Shown one piece after another: positions 17,774 through 27,468 of a DNA stretch of 64,000 bases. A model generated the notes under the pieces. It did not search any database and had not been told where the DNA came from. It saw only the letters and a program-made list of their open reading frames with translations. Within the stretch, counting starts at the first letter, position 1; every line of letters starts with the position of its first letter. Where the stretch lies: positions 62,001 to 126,000 of the forward strand of contig NZ_VIRG01000070.1 in assembly GCF_008107695.1 (NCBI RefSeq). Reading direction: 5' to 3'. The position numbers and the translations under genes were made by a program. The DNA comes from Stappia sp. BW2. Its GTDB lineage: Bacteria; Pseudomonadota; Alphaproteobacteria; Rhizobiales; Stappiaceae.

Positions 17774-19317
17774 GCTGCGTCCTCCGTGGAGTGACCGGCC
17801 ATCCTGAGGCCGAGGGAGCCACGGTCCAGCGTTTCGCTGGCTTCCGCTTCGGACAGATGTCCGCGGTGGATCACGGCGATCCTGTCGGAAAGGCGCATGA
17901 GTTCGTCGAGATCCTCTGAAATCAGGATGACACCGGCGCCGCGGTCGCGGGCGGCCAGCAGGCGTTTGTGAACATCGGACGTCGCGCCGACATCGAGCCC
18001 GCGCGAGGGCTGGGCGGCCAATACGACCTTGGGAACGGTTTCCAGGGTTCTGGCCAGCACGATCTTCTGGATGTTGCCACCGGACAGTAGCCGCGCCGGG
18101 CTGTCTTCACTCTGGCAGCGGATGTCGTAGGCCTTGATCAGATTGCGGGCCCGTTCCCGCATGGCGGAAAACCGCAGCAGGCCGAGGCGCTGGTTTTCCG
18201 GCTTGCGGATGGCTTCGATCGCCAGGTTTTCCGAAACGCTCATCGCCCCGACGATGCCGTCGTGATGGCGGTCTTCGGGAATGCGGGCAAGGCCGCTGTC
18301 GATCATGGTTCGGGCACTGGTCTGGCCGACACCCTTGCCTTCCAGTGTCATGGATCCACTGCTGAGCGGTTCCAGTCCGGAAATGACACGGGCAAGCGTT
18401 GTCTGGCCGTTGCCGGAGACGCCGGCGATCCCGAGGATCTCGCCGGATTTCAGCGTGAGGTCAACCTCGCGCAGGGCATCGCGGCCCTGTCCGGCGGAGG
18501 CCTTCTCCAGAACGAACAACGGTGCGCCCGGTGTGCCGGGTGAGCGCATGGTCTCGACAATGGCATGGCCCACCATCAATTCGGCCAGCTTGCGCCGGTC
18601 GCATTCGGCTGTCGGCAGATCCGCCACCTTTCGGCCTCCGCGCAGCACCGCGACCCGGTGCGAGGAGGCAAGGACTTCGGCCAGCTTGTGGGAAATGAAG
18701 ATGATGCCGAGGCCATCGTCAGACAGCTTTTTCAAGGTAGCGAACAGGGTGTCCGATTCCTGGGGTGTCAGCACCGCGGTCGGTTCGTCCAGAACCAGCA
18801 CACGGGCATCGCGGTAAAGCGCCTTCAGGATTTCAACCCGCTGCTTCTCGCCGACGGAAAGCTGGGAAATGCGGGCATCAAGGGAAACCGTCAGGCCGGA
18901 GCGGGCCATCAGCTCTTCCAGCTTCCGGCGGGCCGGCGCGCGGGAGGAGGAAAGCGCGGCCAACCGTTCCGTGCCCAGCAGGATGTTGTCGAGGGCGCTC
19001 AGGTTCTCCGCAAGTGTGAAATGCTGATGCACCATGCCGATGCCGGCCTGCAACGCGGCATGCGGCGAGCCCGGTTCCAGTTCGCTCAGGCCGGTTCCGT
19101 CCGGCGAGACCATGACCCGGCCTTCATCAGCGACATAATGCCCGAAGAGGATGTTCATCAAGGTGGTCTTGCCGGCGCCGTTTTCGCCCAGAAGGGCGAG
19201 GATCTCGCCGCGCTTCAAGTCGAGCGATACGTCGCCATTGGCCGTCAGCGCACCGAAGCGCTTGGTAATACCGTCCAATCGCAGCACGACGCCAGCGTCC
19301 TGTGCCAGACCTGCCAT
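17770..19317 (-). CDS. BMP-type ABC transporter ATPase, two ABC domains
   Basis: 515 residues with two nucleotide-binding domains. The first is complete (GENGAGKTTLMN Walker A, LSVGEKQRVEILKAL signature, VLVLDEPTAVL Walker B). The second has the degenerate Walker A GVSGNGQTTL, LSGGNIQKIVLAR and LAAQPSRGLDVG, where the usual Asp-Glu is replaced by Ala-Gln, as usual in sugar/nucleoside uptake ATPases. It energises the two permeases. Confidence 0.92.
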   Translation of the reverse strand: MAGLAQDAGVVLRLDGITKRFGALTANGDVSLDLKRGEILALLGENGAGKTTLMNILFGHYVADEGRVMVSPDGTGLSELEPGSPHAALQAGIGMVHQHFTLAENLSALDNILLGTERLAALSSSRAPARRKLEELMARSGLTVSLDARISQLSVGEKQRVEILKALYRDARVLVLDEPTAVLTPQESDTLFATLKKLSDDGLGIIFISHKLAEVLASSHRVAVLRGGRKVADLPTAECDRRKLAELMVGHAIVETMRSPGTPGAPLFVLEKASAGQGRDALREVDLTLKSGEILGIAGVSGNGQTTLARVISGLEPLSSGSMTLEGKGVGQTSARTMIDSGLARIPEDRHHDGIVGAMSVSENLAIEAIRKPENQRLGLLRFSAMRERARNLIKAYDIRCQSEDSPARLLSGGNIQKIVLARTLETVPKVVLAAQPSRGLDVGATSDVHKRLLAARDRGAGVILISEDLDELMRLSDRIAVIHRGHLSEAEASETLDRGSLGLRMAGHSTEDAA

Positions 19318-19376
19318 AGGAGCCCCCTCCCGGAAAAAGAATGAGTGCCGCGCTTGACCCTCGCGGCCGGGATACG

Positions 19377-19399
19377 CCGGCGGTCATTGTGACCGCCGG
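19377..19399 (-). other. Intercistronic hairpin between binding protein and ATPase genes
   Basis: A perfect 10-bp stem (CCGGCGGTCA / TGACCGCCGG) with a three-base loop lies 18 bases after the binding-protein stop codon. There is no T run. Such hairpins often protect the upstream mRNA, so that the binding protein is made in excess over the membrane parts. Confidence 0.55.
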
Positions 19400-19416
19400 G
19401 TGTCTTGAGCGAAAGC

Positions 19417-20424
19417 CTACATGGTGGATTTCGGTTCGCTGTCGTTCACATTGACGCGGAACAGGCCGTCGAGGATTTCCTGCTCCTTGGCCTTTGCCGC
19501 CGCAACCGCGTCGGCCGGAGCAAGGCTTTCGTCGACGACGAAGCTGCCACCACCATAGGACATGAAGCTGTAGGGACCGAAATCGGCCGGCTCAAACGTA
19601 CCGCTGGCAACCATCTCGATGGCCTTGTCGATCGTCGGCTCCATGTGCCACAGCGCGGAGGACAGGATCGTGCCCGGATAATCACCCGCGGTGTCGATCA
19701 CGTTGCCGATGGCCAGAACGCCCTTTTCCTTGGCAGCATCCGACACGCCGAAACGCTCGGCATAGAGAATGTCGGCGCCCTTGTCGATCATCGCAAAGGC
19801 AGCTTCCTTGGCCTTGGGCGGATCGTACCAGGAGTTGATGAAGGTCACGAGGAACTTCACGTCCGGATTGACGGCTGTCGCGCCTTCCATGAAGGCATTC
19901 ATCAGCCGGTTAACTTCCGGAATGGCGTAGCCGCCGACCATGCCGATGACGTTCGACTTGGTGGTGGCGCCGGCAATCATGCCGGAGAGATAGCTCGGCT
20001 CGTGAATCCAGTTGTCGAAAACACTGAAGTTCGGTTTGGCCGGTCCGAAGGACGATCCCATCAGGAACGCCGTGTCCGGATATTCGGCAGCTACCTTGCG
20101 GGCGGCGCGCTCGACGGCGAAGGCTTCGCCTACCACCAGGTCCATGCCCTGTTCGGCATATTCGCGCATGACGCGCTCATAGTCGGTATTGGCGACGTTT
20201 TCGGAGAAGGTGTAGGTGATCTCGCCGCGTTCCTGTGCAGCTTTCAGCGCCTTGTCGATACGGCTGACCCACTGCTGTTCAACGGGAACGGTGTAGATCG
20301 CGGCGACCTTGACCGGGTCTGCCGCCATTGCGGAGGGAACGGACAGTCCCGCAGTGACTGTGACAGCCAGGGCGGCCGTCAGCATGGCCCTGCGGGCCCT
20401 GGAAAATGGTTTGGAAGTGAGCAT
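19417..20424 (-). CDS. BMP-family ABC transporter substrate-binding protein
   Basis: 335 residues with a signal peptide ending AMAAD near residue 36. The rest is a type-1 periplasmic binding fold of the basic-membrane-protein family (VKVAAIYTVPVEQQWVSRIDKAL; GMIAGATTKSNVIGMVGG), whose members bind nucleosides or bases. It heads the operon: binding protein, ATPase, two permeases, cytosine-deaminase-like enzyme. AGGGG is nine bases before the ATG. The 407-bp upstream region is shared with the divergent Cache-like gene. Confidence 0.9.
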   Translation of the reverse strand: MLTSKPFSRARRAMLTAALAVTVTAGLSVPSAMAADPVKVAAIYTVPVEQQWVSRIDKALKAAQERGEITYTFSENVANTDYERVMREYAEQGMDLVVGEAFAVERAARKVAAEYPDTAFLMGSSFGPAKPNFSVFDNWIHEPSYLSGMIAGATTKSNVIGMVGGYAIPEVNRLMNAFMEGATAVNPDVKFLVTFINSWYDPPKAKEAAFAMIDKGADILYAERFGVSDAAKEKGVLAIGNVIDTAGDYPGTILSSALWHMEPTIDKAIEMVASGTFEPADFGPYSFMSYGGGSFVVDESLAPADAVAAAKAKEQEILDGLFRVNVNDSEPKSTM

Positions 20425-20508
20425 CTGAAAACCCCTGGAAAGACCTTATGCGCGATTAGATGACCACAAAAGGTGCGTGCCTACAAGCTGAGCAGGGGTG
20501 TCTGCGGC

Positions 20509-20539
20509 AAATTTTTTGAACAAATGGGAAAATTTTTTG
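20509..20539 (-). repeat. Direct repeats in the A+T-rich region upstream of the BMP operon
   Basis: AAATTTTTTG occurs at 20509-20518 and again at 20530-20539, 21 bases apart (two helical turns), about 85-115 bases before the binding-protein start. This could be a regulator site or bend DNA. A further imperfect inverted repeat (TAGGC-CTCGAA at 20566-20576 with TTCGAGGGCCTA at 20601-20612) lies beyond it. Confidence 0.4.
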
Positions 20540-20641
20540 CCCGGAACCCGGCTATCCGATGTGCTTAGGCCTCGAATGCAATGGGGCACTGTTGCCTGGT
20601 TTCGAGGGCCTATGTCTGAGTGATCTACTTACTGGTGCTTT

Positions 20642-20671
20642 TTGAATTTATGTTATCAGTGGTAGTATAAA
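20642..20671 (+). promoter_or_regulatory. Candidate sigma-70 promoter for the Cache-like protein / MCP genes
   Basis: TTGAAT and TATAAA are separated by 18 bases, inside a markedly A+T-rich stretch (about 20630-20830) about 160 bases before the gene at 20832. Within 20425-20831 no gene is seen. Confidence 0.4.
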
Positions 20672-20831
20672 ATAAAGCGTTTTCTGAATTTCTCTGACTC
20701 TTCATTGGTATAAATGACAGATGTTAATTCTATATAGATATAACTATTTCTTTTCATGGAATTCTTTATTGCTTTAAATACTATTTTAATTCCGATGTTT
20801 GATTATTCTTCTTACAAATTTATGGGAGTGA

Positions 20832-21404
20832 ATGATGAAACATCTTGTTCGAACAGCCGCAGTCTTCTTTTTGCTTACCGGCAGCGCCGGCGCGAATGAA
20901 TTTGACAGCGAGTTGAAAGACCTGGCAGCTGGAAAGATCGCTGAAATCGCCTCCGCCGGGGAGGTCGTCTCGGCGGTCAAGGAGCAAAATGGTGTTACCG
21001 GCTCCTACGATCAGGCGAAAATCGATGAACTGGACGGCAAATGGCGTGAGGAAGCCGATGCCGTTGATCAGCCGATGATCGATGAAGTGCTGGACAAACC
21101 GCTTTCCGTCTATCTGTCGGACGTTCAGGAAGCGAGCGGCGGGCTTTTTACCGAAATTTTCGTCATGGATGCCAAGGGGCTCAACGTGGGCCAGAGCGAT
21201 GTCACGTCAGATTTCTGGCAGGGTGACGAAGCAAAGTGGCAGGAAACATTTCTCGCCGGCAAAGGCGCTGTTCATATCAGCGAGCTGGAGCAGGATGACA
21301 GCACGCAAACGCTGCAGAGCCAGGTAAGCGTCCCCGTTCTCGATCCCGACAGCGGCGCAGTTATCGGCGCAGTGACCTTTGGCGTGAACGTCGACAATCT
21401 CTAA
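20832..21404 (+). CDS. Periplasmic Cache-like sensor protein without membrane anchor
   Basis: 190 residues: signal peptide (ending SAGAN, about residue 22), then one domain with the look of a single PDC/Cache fold (LSVYLSDVQEASGGLFTEIFVMDAKGLNVGQS; then VSVPVLDPDSGAVIGAVTFGVNVD, the typical closing strands). There is no kinase, HAMP or transmembrane part. Two ATGs in tandem (20832, 20835) follow GGGAG; the second has the better spacing. The chemoreceptor gene lies 94 bp downstream on the same strand, so a joint sensory role is likely but unproven. Confidence 0.75.
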   Translation: MMKHLVRTAAVFFLLTGSAGANEFDSELKDLAAGKIAEIASAGEVVSAVKEQNGVTGSYDQAKIDELDGKWREEADAVDQPMIDEVLDKPLSVYLSDVQEASGGLFTEIFVMDAKGLNVGQSDVTSDFWQGDEAKWQETFLAGKGAVHISELEQDDSTQTLQSQVSVPVLDPDSGAVIGAVTFGVNVDNL

Positions 21405-21498
21405 CAGGCAGGTACCGGCTCTGACGCTGACGTCCTGGCACTAACAAGCAAGAACCGGCGGGAAGGGTGAACCTTCCCGCATCTTCCGGGGGGAAACC

Positions 21499-23625
21499 TT
21501 GAAAGTATCCGTAAAGCTTCCAGCTCTCGTCCTCGGTATCGCACTTCTTTGTTCAGGAGGCGTCGGTATCGCAAGTTATGTCTCCGGAGCCAATACGGTG
21601 CGTGGTCAGGCGGAGCAGCGACTGATGGCGCTGGCGGAGAGCCGCCGGGACAGCCTGCTGGAGTTTTACCGCAGCAAGGAACTGACAATCGGCGGGCACC
21701 TGAACGGTCAGGCGCTTCGGTCCGCATATAGCGGTTTCGACGGTGCCTGGGCGAAATACAAGGACAAGGCCTCCGCAACCCTGACCAAGATCTACGTGAC
21801 GGACAACCCGCATCCGCTCGAGGAAAGGGATCAGCTCGTCAAGGCAGGCCGCAAGCCCTATGACAAGGTGCATGCCAAACATCACACGGCGCTCAGGGAC
21901 TATGCCGACGCCAACGACCATCCGGACATTTTGCTGATCAACCTTGCAGGGGATGTGATCTACACAGCCCGCAAGCATTCGGATTTTGGTGTCAATCTCA
22001 GGGACCCGGCCTGGTCTCAGACGCCGCTGGCTGTTGCTTTCGAGCAGATTGTTTCCGGTGGCGAGGATACGCTTCTGGGCTTCGATCCTGTTCAATATGC
22101 TGGCAGGGACGGCGCTGCGACCGGGTTCTGGGTCGCGCCGGTGAAGGTGGGATCCAAGACCATCGGTGCGGTTGCCTACGAAACTCCGATAAGCAAGATC
22201 GAATCCCTGCTCGGCAACTATGCCGGCCTCGGGGAAACCGGCAATATCTTTCTCGTCAATGAAGCCGGGTTGGCTGTGAGCGACAGCAAGCGCACGGCCG
22301 ATGCGGACGAAATGCTCAGCGATGCTTTCGCGGCACCCGAAGTGATGTCGGTGATGGACGGCGAGGCGGCCTTCAAGCGTCTGCCGGGCTATCACACCGG
22401 GGATGTGTTCGCGGCGATGATGCCTGTCACGGCGCTTGGCAACAAATACACGCTTGTCGTTGTTCAGGACGCCGACGAAGTGCTGGCTCCCCTGACTTCG
22501 CTCAAGGTCTGGATCCTGGGCATCTCTCTCGCCTGTGCATTCACGGCCGGCGTCGTCGGACTTCTGATGGCAAAAAGCCTCTCCGGTCGCATTACCCGTC
22601 TGGGGTCCGTGATGAACAGGCTCGCCGGTGGCGATACGGCCGTGGAAGTGCCGTCACAATCTGCCTCGGACGAAATTTCCGATATGGCGGAAACAGTTGC
22701 GGTCTTCCGCGAAAACGCAATTTCCCGCGACAGGCTTGAAGCCGAGCAGCATGAATCTGCGGCTGCCCGGGAGAGGCAGGCAGAGGCTACGACCCGGCTC
22801 ATTTCCGATTTCAGGTCCGAAGTGACGGATATGCTGAATTCGGTTCACAGCAACAGCGAACAGATGAGGCTGGCGGCGGAGGAGTTGAACGGCGTTGCCG
22901 ACGAGACCGCAAGCGACGCCTCGACCGCGTCGAAAACTTCGGAAGCGGCCTCAACGAACGTCCAGACTGTTGCATCCGCTTCAGAGGAATTGTCGGCGTC
23001 CATCCAGGAAATCCGCCGGCAGGTCTTGTCGACGACGGAGATCGTTCGCGACGCGTCCAAAGCGGCAGTTGACACCAACGCCAAAATCGAAGGCCTTGCT
23101 GAAGCCGCGCAGCGGATCGGGGACGTCGTGAACCTCATTTCCGCCATTGCGGAACAAACCAATCTTCTGGCGCTGAATGCGACGATCGAAGCCGCGCGGG
23201 CCGGAGATGCAGGGCGCGGGTTCGCGGTTGTGGCTTCCGAAGTGAAAGAGCTTGCAACGCAGACCGCAAAGGCAACGGAAGAAATCGAGGGGCAGATTGC
23301 CGAGGTGCAGGCCGCCACGAAGGATGCCGTGTCGGCAATCGCCGGGATTACAGAAACGATGAGCCAGGTCGACGAATACACCGGATCGATTGCCTCTGCT
23401 GTCGAGCAGCAGGGTGCGGCAACCAACGAGATTTCCGGCAATGTTCAGGAGGCGGCGAAGGGCACGCAGGAGGTTGCGCGCACGGTCGAGACCATCTCCA
23501 AAAAGACACTGGTGACGAGCTCTTCCGCAGGGCAGGTGCTGTCTGCCTCGACGGATGTCAACAATCACGCCAATGCGCTGCGGGAAACGGTGGATCGGTT
23601 CCTGGCCGCGGTTGCTGCGGCCTGA
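21499..23625 (+). CDS. Methyl-accepting chemotaxis protein with Cache sensor
   Basis: 708 residues: transmembrane segment 1 at about 7-29, a periplasmic region of ~300 residues resembling Cache domains ([16 protein letters not shown] and [17 protein letters not shown]), segment 2 at about 337-357, HAMP (~358-412), then the long cytoplasmic signalling coil. The hairpin tip core [18 protein letters not shown] starts near residue 552. It should signal through CheW/CheA to the flagella; the ligand is unknown. No che genes lie in the window. Confidence 0.93.
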   Translation: MKVSVKLPALVLGIALLCSGGVGIASYVSGANTVRGQAEQRLMALAESRRDSLLEFYRSKELTIGGHLNGQALRSAYSGFDGAWAKYKDKASATLTKIYVTDNPHPLEERDQLVKAGRKPYDKVHAKHHTALRDYADANDHPDILLINLAGDVIYTARKHSDFGVNLRDPAWSQTPLAVAFEQIVSGGEDTLLGFDPVQYAGRDGAATGFWVAPVKVGSKTIGAVAYETPISKIESLLGNYAGLGETGNIFLVNEAGLAVSDSKRTADADEMLSDAFAAPEVMSVMDGEAAFKRLPGYHTGDVFAAMMPVTALGNKYTLVVVQDADEVLAPLTSLKVWILGISLACAFTAGVVGLLMAKSLSGRITRLGSVMNRLAGGDTAVEVPSQSASDEISDMAETVAVFRENAISRDRLEAEQHESAAARERQAEATTRLISDFRSEVTDMLNSVHSNSEQMRLAAEELNGVADETASDASTASKTSEAASTNVQTVASASEELSASIQEIRRQVLSTTEIVRDASKAAVDTNAKIEGLAEAAQRIGDVVNLISAIAEQTNLLALNATIEAARAGDAGRGFAVVASEVKELATQTAKATEEIEGQIAEVQAATKDAVSAIAGITETMSQVDEYTGSIASAVEQQGAATNEISGNVQEAAKGTQEVARTVETISKKTLVTSSSAGQVLSASTDVNNHANALRETVDRFLAAVAAA

Positions 23626-23648
23626 TCCCAACCTTGGCTGAAACAAAA

Positions 23649-23678
23649 ACGCCCGGCCGCAAGGCCGGGCGTTTTTTG
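23649..23678. terminator. Bidirectional terminator between the MCP gene and prs
   Basis: Perfect 10-bp stem ACGCCCGGCC / GGCCGGGCGT with a GCAA loop. T runs follow on both strands, so it serves the plus-strand chemoreceptor and the minus-strand prs. Confidence 0.9.
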
Positions 23679-23696
23679 TGCCTACCGTCAGCCGGA

Positions 23697-24629
23697 TTAG
23701 CTGAACAGGCTGGATACCGATTTTTCCAGGGCCGTGCGGTTGATGGCTTCGCCGATCAGCGGGGCAATCGAGATGGCGCGGATGTTGGCGGCAGCCGTAA
23801 TGGCGGCGGTCGGTTCGATGGAGTTGGTGATGACCAGCTCTTTCAGCTTTGAGGAAGCCACGCGGGCGACCGCACCGCCGGACAGAACGCCGTGGGTGAT
23901 ATAGGCCGTTACCGACTGTGCGCCCTTGGCCAGAAGAGCTTCGGCTGCGTTGCAGAGCGTTCCGCCACTGTCGACGATGTCGTCGACCAGGATGCAGTCG
24001 TAGCCTTTGACATCACCGATGATGTTCATGACTTCCGATTCCCCAGGCTTGTCGCGGCGCTTGTCGACGATGGAGAGCGGGGCCTCGATACGCTTGGCAA
24101 GCGCGCGGGCGCGAACCACGCCACCGACGTCCGGAGAGACGACCATGACATTGTCGGTCGCGTAGCGTTCCTTGATGTCGCGGGTCATGACGGGAGCGGC
24201 GAACAGGTTGTCCGTCGGGATATCGAAAAAACCCTGGATCTGTCCGGCGTGGAGATCCAGGGTTAGAATGCGGTCTGCACCGGCTTCGGTGATCAGATTG
24301 GCCACCAGCTTTGCCGAGATCGGGGTTCGACCGGAGGCGCGGCGGTCCTGCCGGGCGTAGCCGAAATAGGGAATGACCGCGGTGATACGGCGGGCAGAGG
24401 ACCGGCGGAGCGCATCGATGATGATGAGCAGCTCCATCAGGTGGTCGTTTGCCGGGTAGCTGGTCGGCTGGACGACGAAAACATCTTCGCCGCGTACGTT
24501 TTCCTGGATTTCTACGAAGATTTCCTGGTCGGCAAACCGCCGGACCTGGCATTTGGCGAGAGGGGCATCCAGGTACTTGGAAATTTCCTCAGCCAGGGCT
24601 CGGTTGGAATTGCCCGCGACGATCTTCAT
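23697..24629 (-). CDS. prs: Ribose-phosphate pyrophosphokinase
   Basis: 310 residues, the standard length. It makes PRPP from ribose 5-phosphate and ATP for nucleotide, His and Trp synthesis. [18 protein letters not shown] and the PRPP loop [17 protein letters not shown] are intact. The ATG at 24629 ([16 protein letters not shown]) is the conserved start, with GAAGGA upstream; the open frame reaches back 48 more codons without family resemblance. Confidence 0.96.
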   Translation of the reverse strand: MKIVAGNSNRALAEEISKYLDAPLAKCQVRRFADQEIFVEIQENVRGEDVFVVQPTSYPANDHLMELLIIIDALRRSSARRITAVIPYFGYARQDRRASGRTPISAKLVANLITEAGADRILTLDLHAGQIQGFFDIPTDNLFAAPVMTRDIKERYATDNVMVVSPDVGGVVRARALAKRIEAPLSIVDKRRDKPGESEVMNIIGDVKGYDCILVDDIVDSGGTLCNAAEALLAKGAQSVTAYITHGVLSGGAVARVASSKLKELVITNSIEPTAAITAAANIRAISIAPLIGEAINRTALEKSVSSLFS

Positions 24630-24868
24630 GAGCCGCAAGTCCTTCTGGTGCGACGGCGGGTTTGCTGGCCGGGGTAGCCTTGCAAACACGCGGAAAGGCA
24701 TAGGTCTTAAGTCATGTGCCGGGTGCCGGGAGCCTCGCTCGGAAACCCTCGGCAGGCGGCGGCGTTGTAACAACCAAGCAACCGGACCACAACAGGCCTT
24801 GTCGTCTGACGCCCGCTTTTTTTTATTTTTTATGACGCCACGCCGGAATTATCCGGAAAAGCATTTCA

Positions 24869-25390
24869 TTATCGGTTGAGCCAGGCCTGGATTTCCACCA
24901 TTGAGCGATTGGCAATGCGCGACAGGGTGCCCGAGCTGACCGACTGCCACGGGTCACCGGACGCTCCGCCCGTATCTTCCGTTCCAGAGATTCGCTTCAC
25001 GCGGCGGCCGCTACTGTCGACAATGTCGAAAACGTAGAACACGGTGCCGTTGGAGGGTTGTCCTGTTGCCGCCAGATAGCCGTTGACCCGGTAGGTGGCG
25101 GACGCGCCGACACGGCGCACCAGCGTGATGCCCTGTTTGCGGGCTTCGGCGCCGATCAATTCCGAAAGATCATCGGCAATGTTGCCCGGTGCCCCGGTGA
25201 ACGGTTCGAACGCGAAAGTGACACCCTCGTCCTGAGCCGCCTGACCGGCGATTGTCGGTGCGGTCACGGTGGTCGAGATCGGAGTGGGAGGCTGGGGAGC
25301 GGCCTGACAGGCGGCAAGTCCGGCTCCGAGCAGAAAAACCGCCAGCAGGCGCCGGGAAGAAAGGGATGGTTGAGTTGTCATGTCTGTCAT
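24869..25390 (-). CDS. Putative lipoprotein, unknown function
   Basis: About 173 residues from the ATG at 25390 (another ATG in frame at 25381). The signal sequence ends in the lipobox LAAC, so the mature protein should be lipid-anchored after processing by Lgt, whose gene is 3 kb away in the same gene run. The mature part begins with a Pro/Thr-rich linker and continues with a compact domain (VTFAFEPFTGAPGNIADDLSELI; TYRVNGYLAA). It follows the M24 gene on the same strand. No function is recognised. Confidence 0.8.
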   Translation of the reverse strand: MTDMTTQPSLSSRRLLAVFLLGAGLAACQAAPQPPTPISTTVTAPTIAGQAAQDEGVTFAFEPFTGAPGNIADDLSELIGAEARKQGITLVRRVGASATYRVNGYLAATGQPSNGTVFYVFDIVDSSGRRVKRISGTEDTGGASGDPWQSVSSGTLSRIANRSMVEIQAWLNR

Positions 25391-25481
25391 GGAGACGCTT
25401 GGCTCTCGCGGTCGATATCGTCGTGGCAGCGGCCCTGCCGGAAACGCGAAACGCGAACCGGGCCACAATGTTGAAACTGGT

Positions 25482-26639
25482 TTAGCCTGACTTGACCGGC
25501 AGGTCGAGAGGCAGCTTGGACAAGCACTCCGGCGCTCCGGCCGTGGTCAGATAGGTCTGGCCGAGGGTCATGGCGGTTCCAGAGTTCGAATCCATGAGGA
25601 TCATGTGCATGAAGATAACCATGCCGGGCTTCACTTCCGCCGGGTTGGCGCGGTAGGCCATGGGCATGTCCATCCAGCTTGGCGTGAAGCGGGCCCCCAG
25701 GGAATAGCCGCAGGCATTCAGCCGGTGCGGCATCAGGCCATGGGCGTCCACGCGTTCGGCATGGGCGTCGAAAACATCGCCGAAGCTTCTGCCTGGTACG
25801 AGCTGTGTTTCCACGGCGGCCAGTGCTTCTCGTGCGGCGGTGTACATTTCCATGTGCCGGTCCGTCGGTGTGCCGATCACCACCGTGCGCATCAGCGCGG
25901 CGTGGTAGTGGCGGTAGGCGCCGGCCCATTCCAGTGTCAGCTGGTCCTGTTCGGACAGGTTCCTGCGGCCAGACTTGTAACGGCACAGCAGGGCATCGCG
26001 GTCGGAGCCGATGATGAACTCATTGCCGGGGTAATCGCCGCCGCCTTCGAAAATGGCTCCCTGCATGGCTGCCAGGATGCGGCCTTCGTCGGCTCCGGGG
26101 CGGATTTCCTCCATCGCGGCATAATAGGCCTTGTCGGCGAGCTCCGAGGCTTTGCGCACATAGACGATTTCCTCGGCGCTTTTCACCGCACGAAGCTCGG
26201 GGATCAGGGGCGAGGCATCGCTGACGTCCGCAAAACTGGTAAGTTCCTCGTTCAGCTTCAGAGCGATCTTGCCGGTCATGCCCTGGGTGTCATATTCGAC
26301 CCCCAGCTTTGAGCCGAGCAGGTCCATGTCGAACAGCAGTTCCTTTAGCTGCAGCACAGGGCTTGCGGAGCCACGGTCGATCCAGATGCGAATGTCCTCG
26401 ATGTTCGAGGTGTGTTTGGCCTGGCGTTCGTCTGCCGAGCGCGTGAGCAGCACCTTGCGGCCATCCTTCGTCACCACGAGGCACTGGAAGAAGCAGAAGC
26501 CGAACGTGTCGTAGCCGGTCAGCCAGTACATGCTCTCCTGGGCAAACAGAAGCATGGCATCCAGCTTCTGCGCCTCCATGGCGGCCTTCAGCTTGTCGAA
26601 GCGGCTTTCGAACTCGGCATCGGAAAAATGAAGTGCCAT
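25482..26639 (-). CDS. M24-fold hydrolase (creatinase/ectoine-hydrolase-like), metal ligands absent
   Basis: 385 residues with a creatinase-type N-domain and a pita-bread C-domain. The five metal ligands of true M24 aminopeptidases are not at their usual places: the first Asp site reads LEWAG (237-240), the second AALMRT, the HGxG site reads ACGYSLG (309-315), and the two Glu sites read FMHMIL and LGQTY. This points to a metal-independent enzyme like creatinase or ectoine hydrolase rather than a peptidase. It lies 9 bp after pgeF, in one transcription run with lgt and midA. Confidence 0.75.
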   Translation of the reverse strand: MALHFSDAEFESRFDKLKAAMEAQKLDAMLLFAQESMYWLTGYDTFGFCFFQCLVVTKDGRKVLLTRSADERQAKHTSNIEDIRIWIDRGSASPVLQLKELLFDMDLLGSKLGVEYDTQGMTGKIALKLNEELTSFADVSDASPLIPELRAVKSAEEIVYVRKASELADKAYYAAMEEIRPGADEGRILAAMQGAIFEGGGDYPGNEFIIGSDRDALLCRYKSGRRNLSEQDQLTLEWAGAYRHYHAALMRTVVIGTPTDRHMEMYTAAREALAAVETQLVPGRSFGDVFDAHAERVDAHGLMPHRLNACGYSLGARFTPSWMDMPMAYRANPAEVKPGMVIFMHMILMDSNSGTAMTLGQTYLTTAGAPECLSKLPLDLPVKSG

Positions 26640-26648
26640 GGGTTTTCC

Positions 26649-27413
26649 TTAGAGAAGTGCAATCGCGCTGATCTGGCGGCCGTAATCCGGCTCCTTGCGA
26701 TGGGTTGTCCGGCGGTACGAGAAGAAGCGGTCTTCGTCGGCATAGGTACACAGCGCCAGATCGGCGACGTCGCCCAGTCCAAGAGCCTGAAGCTTGTCGG
26801 TAATGAAAGCTGGCAGATCGAACATGAAATGCTGGGCGCGTTCCGAAGGCGTGAAATAGCGGGTGTTGTCCGCATGCTCCTGAAGGAACCGGTCCTTGAA
26901 CTCCGGGCCGACCTCGTAAGCGCCTTGGGAAATCGTCGGCCCGAGCACCGCTGTGATGTTGCCTTTTGACGCGCCAAGGGCCTCCATCGCGGCAACCGTA
27001 TTCTGCAAGATGCCGGTAACAGCCCCTTTCCAGCCGGAATGGGCCGCGCCGATGACACCCGCCTTGGGGTCTGCAAACAGAAGCGGGCCGCAGTCGGCCG
27101 TCGCGATGCCGATGGCAAGGCCCGGTGTGGCCGTGACCAGCGCGTCGGCCTTGCGGTCCGCATCGGGCGCGAAGGGCGCGCAGACAGTGATCACGTCGGG
27201 GGAATGGATCTGATACGGGGAGACCAGGCGATCGGCACCGATGCCAAGCTGGCCGGCAACGCGCTCGCGGTTTTCCAGAACGCTGCCGCGATCATCGTCC
27301 GACCCAAGACCAATGTTGAGACTGGCGTAAATGCCGCCGGAGACGCCCCCCTGGCGGGTGAAGAAGCCGTGCCGGATACCGTCCAGCTTCAAGACGTCTG
27401 CTTCTATTTTCAT
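26649..27413 (-). CDS. pgeF: Peptidoglycan editing factor / laccase-domain protein
   Basis: 254 residues from the ATG at 27413, with AGGAG at seven bases; the longer frame (to 27485) overlaps midA. The family's zinc and catalytic residues are visible in ATADCGPLLFAD and GAAHSGWKG. Members (YfiH/PgeF) hydrolyse wrongly amidated muropeptide precursors or act as multifunctional purine nucleoside enzymes, as in FAMIN. Its start is downstream of midA on the same strand. Confidence 0.92.
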   Translation of the reverse strand: MKIEADVLKLDGIRHGFFTRQGGVSGGIYASLNIGLGSDDDRGSVLENRERVAGQLGIGADRLVSPYQIHSPDVITVCAPFAPDADRKADALVTATPGLAIGIATADCGPLLFADPKAGVIGAAHSGWKGAVTGILQNTVAAMEALGASKGNITAVLGPTISQGAYEVGPEFKDRFLQEHADNTRYFTPSERAQHFMFDLPAFITDKLQALGLGDVADLALCTYADEDRFFSYRRTTHRKEPDYGRQISAIALL

Positions 27414-27468
27414 AAGGAGCTCCTGTGCGGAGGGGATTCGCCACGCCAGCGATTGATCCTTGGGGTGT

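Noticed and set aside
19405..20463. 352-codon plus-strand frame opposite the BMP binding protein
   Set aside because: His/Gly/Val-rich shadow of a gene with signal peptide and clear family motifs.
20566..20612. Riboswitch in the BMP operon leader
   Set aside because: One bulged stem is visible, but no purine or other known aptamer core could be recognised.
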